Origin: Olsenella sp. oral taxon 807
GTDB taxonomy: Bacteria; Actinomycetota; Coriobacteriia; Coriobacteriales; Atopobiaceae
NCBI RefSeq assembly: GCF_001189515.2
Contig: NZ_CP012069.2
Location: forward strand, 1,860,001-1,924,000
Length of the DNA stretch: 64,000 bases
Direction of reading: 5' to 3'
This document shows, piece after piece, positions 58,376-64,000 of this stretch (position 1 is its first letter; each line of letters begins with the position of its first letter). A program made the translations under genes and the position numbers. Below the pieces are notes generated by a model. That model saw only the letters and a program-made list of their open reading frames with translations, did not search any database and was not told where the DNA came from.

Positions 58376-60139
58376 CTACGCCTTGGCGAGCTTCCAGCCT
58401 ATGGAGCGCTCGCGCATGTCCACGAAGCTGCGGTAGAGTCCATCTTTTGCCATGAGCTGCTCGTGAGTCCCCTGCTGGACGATGCTCCCACCATCGAGCA
58501 CGACTATCTGGTCCGCGTCGCGTACGGTCTTGAGGCGGTGCGCGATCATGATGACCGTCTTGCCTCGCTCCAGCTCGGCGATGGCCCCCTGCAGATCCTG
58601 CTCGTTCTCGGGATCGACGTTGGCCGTGGCCTCATCCAGGATCACGATGGGCGCGTCCTTGAGGATGGCCCGAGCGATGGAGAGCCGCTGCCGCTCGCCA
58701 CCAGAGAGCATGTCTCCCCCCTCGCCGATGACGGTGTCATAGCCCTTCTCCAGAGAATCGATGAAGTCCGCGCAGCAGGCACGGCGTGCCGCCGCGACCA
58801 CCTCCTCGTGCGTGGCGTCAGGATGGCCGAACTTGATGTTGTTCTCGATGGTGTCGTCGAAGAGGTAGACCCCCTGAAACACCATGGAGAAGTTCGAGAG
58901 CAGGGCGTCGACCTTCCAGTCGCGCACGTCGCGTCCGCCCACGCTCACCCTGCCCTCGCTGACGTCCCAGAACCTCGCCATGAGGTGCGCGAGGGTCGTC
59001 TTGCCGCCACCGCTCGGGCCGACGATGGCACAGGAGCTTCCCTGGGGTATCGAGAGCGACACGTGCCTGATGACGTCCCTCTCGCCGTACGAGAAGGACA
59101 CATCGTCCAGCTCGATGTCGAAGCTTCCGGTGCCCTCGATGCCCGCCCCCTCGCCCATCTTTGGGGTCGCGATCAGGTCGTTGACCTTGTCCATGCAGAT
59201 GTCTATCTGACGCAGGAGACTCGCATAGGACCCGGCAAGCTCGAGCTTCGTGTAGACCATGAACGCAGCGACTATCATCAACAGGCAGGTGCCCGTCTCC
59301 ATGGTCTGGCTGACCCAGCTGAAGACGGCGAGCAGGCAGAGGGCAATCGAGGCGAACTTGGTCACGAGCGTCTCGACGATCATGTAGCCGATGAAGTGCA
59401 GCTCCATCGACAGGTTCATGCGCTCACATTCGTCGATGGCCCGCGAGAGCCTGCCCTCAGCGCTGTCCACGAGGTTGAAGGCGCGCACGACGGCGATGCC
59501 CTGCACGTACTCGAGGATCGCCCCCACGATGGCGCGCTGTGCGGCAACACGATGGCTCGAGATGGCATGGGAGCTGTGCTGCATGAGGGCGTTGATGGCG
59601 AGCACGCAGACAATGGCCGCCACGACGACGAGACCGCAGCGCCAGTCCATCACGCTGAGCATGACGGCGACGATGGCGGAGAAGACCAGGCCCGAGATGA
59701 CGTTGGAGTACACGAGGCCTCCGACGTTCTGCACGTCATCGAGAGTATTGGTCATGGTGCTCGATATCTCGCCCAGGCTGTTCTTGTTAAAGTAGCCCAT
59801 GGGCAGGTAGCGCATGTTGTCACCGATGCGCGTGCGCTTCTCGGCGGTCATGGAGAAGTTGCCGTCGCAGAAACATGCACTCCTAAAGTGGGACGCCACG
59901 AAGGTTCCTGCGATGGAGACAAGCATGATGACCAGGGCGGGAAGCGCCGTCTGGCCCATGTCCGCATTTCCGGCGGGGCCTGCGCTTACGTTCGCGGCGA
60001 GCGACGAGAGCACGACGGCCAACGCCATCATCTGCCATGACTCGAAGAAGGAGGTGAGCAGGGTCCAGCCCATGCCACGCATGAGCTTGGGTGCATTCGT
60101 GCCGCCAAAGCGAAAGTACTTGATGATGGTGGAGATCAT
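58376..60139 (-). CDS. ABC exporter half, fused membrane and ATPase domains
   Basis: 587 aa. Six-helix exporter membrane domain (~1-310), then an ATPase: Walker A GPSGGGKT, signature DMLSGGERQRLSIARAI, Walker B IVILDEATANVD, H-loop IAHRLKT. It starts two bases after the other half, so they form a heterodimer. Both nucleotide sites keep the catalytic Glu. Such TetR-linked pairs in actinobacteria and clostridia export drugs, peptides or siderophore-type compounds. Substrate unknown. Confidence 0.92.
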   Translation of the reverse strand: MISTIIKYFRFGGTNAPKLMRGMGWTLLTSFFESWQMMALAVVLSSLAANVSAGPAGNADMGQTALPALVIMLVSIAGTFVASHFRSACFCDGNFSMTAEKRTRIGDNMRYLPMGYFNKNSLGEISSTMTNTLDDVQNVGGLVYSNVISGLVFSAIVAVMLSVMDWRCGLVVVAAIVCVLAINALMQHSSHAISSHRVAAQRAIVGAILEYVQGIAVVRAFNLVDSAEGRLSRAIDECERMNLSMELHFIGYMIVETLVTKFASIALCLLAVFSWVSQTMETGTCLLMIVAAFMVYTKLELAGSYASLLRQIDICMDKVNDLIATPKMGEGAGIEGTGSFDIELDDVSFSYGERDVIRHVSLSIPQGSSCAIVGPSGGGKTTLAHLMARFWDVSEGRVSVGGRDVRDWKVDALLSNFSMVFQGVYLFDDTIENNIKFGHPDATHEEVVAAARRACCADFIDSLEKGYDTVIGEGGDMLSGGERQRLSIARAILKDAPIVILDEATANVDPENEQDLQGAIAELERGKTVIMIAHRLKTVRDADQIVVLDGGSIVQQGTHEQLMAKDGLYRSFVDMRERSIGWKLAKA

Positions 60140-60141
60140 GG

Positions 60142-62064
60142 CTACTCCTCACCGCTCGTCGAGTTGGGGTCAGATGAGAGAACACGGGCGTCGGAAGCGT
60201 CACGGGCGCGGGCCTCGTCGGCCCCGTCGCGGACGCCGGACTCGTCGCGGGTGCCGGACCTGTCGGCCGTGTCGACCGCATCGCGAGCACCTATGTGAGC
60301 CAGGTACATCGCGCGATAGAGCCCACAGCCCTCCATGAGCTCGCCGTGGGTCCCCGCTGCCTCGATGCGACCGTCGCTGACCACGACTATCCTGTCGGCG
60401 TCCGTCACGGTGGAGAGGCGGTGTGCGATCACGATGAGGGTCCTGCCTGCCACCAGCTTCGAGACGGCAGCTTCTACCTGCGCCTCGCTCTCGGGGTCCG
60501 TATAGGCCGTGGCCTCGTCCAGGATCACGATGGGTGCGTCGTGCAGCATGGCGCGCGCGATGGCGATACGCTGGCGCTCGCCGCCAGAGAGGTGACCGCC
60601 GCCTCCCCCGACCACCGTCTGGTACCCATGATCAAGCCCCTCGATGAACTCGTGACAGCCGCTCTGACGCGCGGCCTCGATGACCTCCTCGTCGCTCGCC
60701 TGGGGACGTCCCATGCGGATGTTCTCCATAACCGTCTCGTCAAAGAGGTAGTTGTCTTGGGACACGTAGGCAACAAGATCGCTCAGCTGCCCGGCAGACA
60801 TGCGTTTGAGCGGCACGCCACCTAAGCGGACCTCTCCCTCATCGGGGTCCCAGAAGCCCGCCATGAGCCTGGCCAAAGTTGACTTGCCTGAGCCAGAGGG
60901 TCCCACGAGCGCGGTCACCGTCCCCGGCCTCACAGAGAGGTCGATGCCGTGGATGACCTCGCCGTGCCCGTAGGAGAAGTGCACGCCCGCAAGCTCGATG
61001 CCCGGGACCTCTCCCTCTGGTGCAGCTAGGGTCGTGGCACCCTCGGCGCGCGTCTGCTCCCTCTGGTCGAGCACCTCGGAGATCTGGTCAACGGTGGTGC
61101 CCACCTGAGCGAGCGCATCAAGGAAACTGATGGCAGCGTACAACGGCGGGAACACGCCTACCGAGAGTATGGACACGAGCACGAAGGTCGCAGGGTCTAT
61201 CCAACCCTGGGCAAGCATGAGGCAGCCCACGGGAAGCACCGCGACAAGGGTTGCCGGCGCGACGGAGAGCGCAAGGTCCTGCCAGACCTGGCAATGAGCC
61301 ATCCAGTCGATGAAGGAGTGGGCGTAGTTGTCAACCGCGCGGGCGAATCTCTCGTAGGAGCTCGCCGAGCGACCGAAGGCCTTGATGACCTCGATGCCGT
61401 TCACGTATTCGACCGAGGTCTGCGCCATGTCGTTGGAGGACGTGATCGTGCGGCCGTACCACTGCTCAAAGTCCCTCATCATCTGGCTGTAGGCGAGCAC
61501 CGCGACCGGGATGGTAACGAGGGAGACGAGCGTGAGTGCCCAGTTGAGCGTCAGCATGTACACGACGACGACCACGGGCACGAGCAGATCGCTCGTCATC
61601 TCGGGAACGACATGAGCCAGGGTCGTCTCGATGCTGTCGGCCTTCTCGACCATGATGTTCTTGAGCGTGCCCGACGGCGTGTCGAGCACGTAGCCCATGG
61701 GCACGCGGGTGAGCTTGCGCGCCAAGAGGCGACGTATCTCGGAGATGGTCCTGAACGTTGCTATGTGCGAGATGGACGTGGACACGTAGTGAAAGACGAT
61801 GTAGACGGCATAGCACGCCGCGGCAAAGGAACACCAGCCCACATAGAACGAGAAGTCGCGGTTGTTAGAGAGCACGCCCACGACCATCTGCCCGGCCGCG
61901 TAATAGGGCAGGACGTTTCCCGCGACACCGATGACGGCACATATGACCGAGACGACGTAGAGCCCCCTACTCGGACCAGCCCACTCGAAGAGGCGTCCTG
62001 CGGGGTTCCTCCGCTTGGCCTTTTGCGACCCATTCGGCGCATTCGTGTTGACAGACGCTTCCAT
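60142..62064 (-). CDS. ABC exporter half, fused membrane and ATPase domains
   Basis: 640 aa from the ATG at 62064, with GGGAGG six bases upstream (the ATG at 62076 lacks a site). Six membrane helices precede an ATPase with Walker A GPSGSGKS, signature GHLSGGERQRIAIARAM, Walker B IVILDEATAYTD and H-loop IAHRLST. The tail after residue ~600 is a low-complexity Asp/Arg/Ala run (DTADRSGTRDESGVRDGADE). Tyr-Thr in place of Asn-Val after the Walker B Glu separates it from its partner. Confidence 0.92.
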   Translation of the reverse strand: MEASVNTNAPNGSQKAKRRNPAGRLFEWAGPSRGLYVVSVICAVIGVAGNVLPYYAAGQMVVGVLSNNRDFSFYVGWCSFAAACYAVYIVFHYVSTSISHIATFRTISEIRRLLARKLTRVPMGYVLDTPSGTLKNIMVEKADSIETTLAHVVPEMTSDLLVPVVVVVYMLTLNWALTLVSLVTIPVAVLAYSQMMRDFEQWYGRTITSSNDMAQTSVEYVNGIEVIKAFGRSASSYERFARAVDNYAHSFIDWMAHCQVWQDLALSVAPATLVAVLPVGCLMLAQGWIDPATFVLVSILSVGVFPPLYAAISFLDALAQVGTTVDQISEVLDQREQTRAEGATTLAAPEGEVPGIELAGVHFSYGHGEVIHGIDLSVRPGTVTALVGPSGSGKSTLARLMAGFWDPDEGEVRLGGVPLKRMSAGQLSDLVAYVSQDNYLFDETVMENIRMGRPQASDEEVIEAARQSGCHEFIEGLDHGYQTVVGGGGGHLSGGERQRIAIARAMLHDAPIVILDEATAYTDPESEAQVEAAVSKLVAGRTLIVIAHRLSTVTDADRIVVVSDGRIEAAGTHGELMEGCGLYRAMYLAHIGARDAVDTADRSGTRDESGVRDGADEARARDASDARVLSSDPNSTSGEE

Positions 62065-62290
62065 GAAGCCTCCCATAAGTTAGTTACGGGTAATATCACT
62101 TAGCAATATAACAGTGTTACACCAGAAGGCAAGGGTGCGTGGGGATGTTTTTTTGCGCTCGCGATATTTTCGGTCTTGGGTGGGTGGCGCAAAGAGGCAC
62201 GTGGGGGCCGCACGTGGACAGCGAGGCGCTGCAAAAGTGGCTTGTGGCGAGGGGTAGCAACTGGACGGATGCGGCCGCGCCTACCGCAGG

Positions 62291-62324
62291 GGCAAAAAGA
62301 GACTCTCACGAGTCTTGTGACGCC
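62291..62324. repeat. Direct repeat of the tetR 3' end, left copy
   Basis: GGCAAAA-A-GAGACTCTCACGAGTC... matches 62995-63027 with one extra A and two changes. The right copy contains the tetR stop. Otherwise 62065-62489 shows nothing. Confidence 0.7.
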
Positions 62325-62489
62325 CATCCGACATTACCTGTCAGACGAGTGGCGCAAAGGCCAAAAAATCAGGGGCACCCCCTCTCGAAGGCGTCCCTGC
62401 AAAACGGAGACCGTTTTTCGTAGCAAGGTTATTCTCGCCCGATCAAACGTCATCGGTCAACAACTCCTAAGACAAATCATACGTAATCC

Positions 62490-62943
62490 TCAAAGAACCG
62501 CTTGGGCCTCCTTCGGATACCACGCTCTAATGAGCTGGATAACGTAGGTCAACCCCGTCCTTATCTGGTCACACTTCTTATAATACTCAGAGTGGCGCAT
62601 GATTCGCTCTGCCAGCTGATTCATTTCGCATGCCCTCAGACAGTGAATCTCCGATGAGGCAACACAATGATGAAGGTAAAGCGCCGTCGTCAGCTGAATA
62701 AGACGGTCGTTACTGAGCTTCGACTTTGCTGTTTGCCGCGAAGTCAAGATTGACGTACCTGCCCTTGCTTGGCCCGTCAGAGACGCGTTCGAACCCATGT
62801 CGGTAGGACCGCAGCCGGTAATAGTTGTTATTCCGGCGCAAGTAGTCAGCTGCCTCATCGGCATGCATGATCTCGAATTGCACGCCATTGTTGCGCATAT
62901 GTTCGATCTGTTCCTCAACTTTGAGCAGCGGATGGCTTTTCAT
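62490..62943 (-). pseudogene. Abi_2-like abortive-infection protein, frameshifted remnant
   Basis: The ATG at 62943 has AAGGAG upstream. The frame MKSHPLLKVEEQIEHMRNNG, IMHADEAADYLRRNNNYYRL and GRYVNLDF matches the start of Abi_2 (AbiD/F) proteins, then ends at SKVEAQ-stop. A second frame overlapping it continues with SNDRLIQLTTALYLHHCVAS and RIMRHSEYYKKCDQIRTG, like the family's C-terminus. The middle (~150 residues) is missing. GC is lower than the flanks. Abi proteins stop phage growth by killing or halting the host cell; this copy looks dead. Confidence 0.6.
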
Positions 62944-62994
62944 GACCGTAATATCTCCTTCATGATTATGCCTCGGGATTGTACCGATGGACGA

Positions 62995-63027
62995 GGCAAA
63001 AGAGGCTCTCACGAGTCTTGCGACGCC
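62995..63027. repeat. Direct repeat of the tetR 3' end, right copy
   Basis: Second copy of 62291-62324; the TetR stop codon lies inside it. Confidence 0.7.
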
Positions 63028-63689
63028 TGCACGCCACCAGCTGCCGATCCCTGCGGCTCCATCAGCGCACGAGCCCCCTCATAGTAGAAGCGACCGTACT
63101 CCATAATGAAGGCGCGCGCCTCCTCTCGCCCCACACCCCGCACGATAGGTTGGAGGAGCGCTTGAAAAAACTGACGCGCAATGACCTCCAGCACGAGGGG
63201 GTTTGGATCTCGTACGTCCCAGCCCGCCGCGCGCAGCTCAGATCCGTATGCCCGCGTACTCCTTACCTCAAGCTCGACAAGGCAATCGAGGTCGCGCTCC
63301 CACCTGGTCGCGACGGGATGTTGGGCTATGAGGGAGAACTCGTCGTGATGGTCATAAATGTAATCGATGATACGCAGCTGGACGTGTTCCTCGTAGGCAC
63401 CCATGTTGGAAAAGCTGCGCTCCTCTATGGAGCGTGACTCGAACTCGACGAAGGCCCGCTGGCACAGCTTGCAAAGTCCCTCGCCCACGTTGCCGACCGC
63501 CGCGCCAAGAAGGGCCTCCTTACTGGAGAAGTACCCGTAGATGGCGCCGGTCGTGACACCCGCCTCTGAGGCGATGGACCTCAGCGACGCCTCATGGAAT
63601 CCCTTGGAGAGAAACTCTCGCCGCGCGGCGGCGACGATGGCATCTCGCGTGTTCGCGACGCCCCGTCCGCCACCCCCTATGCCGACCAT
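63009..63689 (-). CDS. TetR-family transcription regulator
   Basis: 226 aa from the ATG at 63689 with GGAGGAG upstream; the frame open to 63887 crosses a repeat and is rejected. The HTH is NTRDAIVAAARREFLSKGFH then ASLRSIASEAGVTTGAIYGY and FSSKEALLG. The ligand domain is helical, with RIIDYIYDHHDEFSLIAQHP, similar to regulators beside ABC exporter pairs. It probably controls the exporter genes downstream. A broken Abi gene now lies between it and them. Confidence 0.92.
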   Translation of the reverse strand: MVGIGGGGRGVANTRDAIVAAARREFLSKGFHEASLRSIASEAGVTTGAIYGYFSSKEALLGAAVGNVGEGLCKLCQRAFVEFESRSIEERSFSNMGAYEEHVQLRIIDYIYDHHDEFSLIAQHPVATRWERDLDCLVELEVRSTRAYGSELRAAGWDVRDPNPLVLEVIARQFFQALLQPIVRGVGREEARAFIMEYGRFYYEGARALMEPQGSAAGGVQASQDS

Positions 63690-63752
63690 CCGCTCCTCCG
63701 CACCTCCCATGCGACACCGATCTCGCAGCCAGCCCTGCTGGCAGTCTACCAT

Positions 63753-63846
63753 GCCGTTAGTGCCCCGCAGGCTGCGAGGCACTAACGGCATGGGCTCAAC
63801 TGGGCAAACGTCCAAAGGATAGTGCCCCGCAGATTGCGGGGCACTT
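63753..63846. repeat. Dispersed hairpin-core-hairpin repeat, copy 6
   Basis: ATGCCGTTAGTGCCCCGCAG...CACTAACGGCAT (12-bp outer stem), core CTCAACTGGGCAAACGT, then AGTGCCCCGCAGATTGCGGGGCACT. It lies between the TetR gene and its upstream neighbour, so it would be in the tetR leader or promoter region. Confidence 0.85.
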
Positions 63847-63941
63847 AGCGCCAAGTCCGCGCACAACGCTACTCCGCCACCCGGCAACGTCAGGTGGCGG
63901 GACGACGTATGACCAGGCAGAGGGGCGGGGCCAGGGCATCC

Positions 63942-64000
63942 TCAGCGCGGGTGCGCGATGTCCAGCACCTCGTCACAGCGCCGCGCTATCTCCAGGTCAT
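63942..64000 (-). CDS. ABC transporter ATP-binding protein, C-terminal end
   Basis: Only the last 19 codons: DLEIARRCDEVLDIAHPR, stop. The D-L-E-x-A...D-E-V-L pattern follows the H-loop of ABC ATPases. The rest is outside the window. Confidence 0.55.
   Translation of the reverse strand, partial: DLEIARRCDEVLDIAHPR

Noticed and set aside
58136-60040. 634-aa plus-strand frame opposite the ABC exporter
   Set aside because: Antisense shadow; composition (His, Asp, Val) is typical of the opposite strand of GC-rich genes.

Overview
The window comes from a high-GC, host-associated-looking bacterium. Inference: an actinobacterium of the class Coriobacteriia (Olsenella/Collinsella type). The reasons are high GC with strong Shine-Dalgarno sites, several GH1 6-phospho-beta-glucosidases with a lactose/cellobiose PTS under a PRD/EIIA regulator, Bce-type transport modules, and many decaying mobile elements. 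No rRNA, tRNA or CRISPR array was seen.

Layout. 1-8.8 kb: start of a GH1 glucosidase, a class I/II aminotransferase, a 64-aa protein, an AAA/DUF4143 ATPase, a NERD/zinc-finger protein, an AT-rich orphan, and a two-gene zinc-ribbon plus SPFH membrane module (YdjG/YdjI-like). 9.4-12.7 kb: an AT-rich RiPP-like locus with a 5'-truncated radical SAM/SPASM maturase, a 50-aa precursor followed by a terminator/attenuator, an M50-type metalloprotease split by a -1 frameshift at T_TTT_TTG, and an unknown 320-aa protein. 12.8-19.6 kb: nested mobile DNA. Remnants of one IS21 lie outside a second IS21, whose istB is split in its Walker A motif by a RIT element (three decayed tyrosine recombinases, ~82-bp inverted ends). 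19.7-29.1 kb: an island bounded by 185-bp direct repeats, each carrying the 3' end of a yafQ-type toxin gene. It holds a three-gene operon: a small helical protein (3' end cut by an IS1634-like element), a 1618-aa P-loop ATPase, and a 391-aa protein with a HEPN-like RNxxxH motif. I regard this as the best candidate for an undescribed, probably defensive, system.

29.5-30.2 kb: higBA toxin-antitoxin. 30.3-35.6 kb: a MacA/MacB-like efflux operon bracketed by two inverted copies of a 0.6-0.8 kb element with terminal inverted repeats. 35.7-40.0 kb: a lipoprotein, a decayed IS200, a DUF4143 pseudogene, and an Rpn-type nuclease gene with a duplicated 3' half. 40.2-48.4 kb: a beta-glucoside operon read from regulator to EIIA, EIIB, EIIC, GH1, AEC-type carrier and GH1. 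48.6-51.4 kb: two palindrome arrays around a broken ATPase gene and an ArsC-like reductase. 51.5-58.0 kb: a Bce-like module (response regulator, kinase, 51-aa membrane protein, ABC ATPase, two FtsX permeases). 58.4-63.7 kb: a heterodimeric ABC exporter and its TetR regulator, separated by a broken Abi-like gene. The last 59 bases are the tail of an ABC ATPase.

A hairpin-core-hairpin repeat with the core AACTGGGCAAA recurs six times across the window, always outside genes and twice inside the elements flanking the efflux operon on the right side. Coordinates and readings were made by eye. Family names rest on motif recognition, not database searches.
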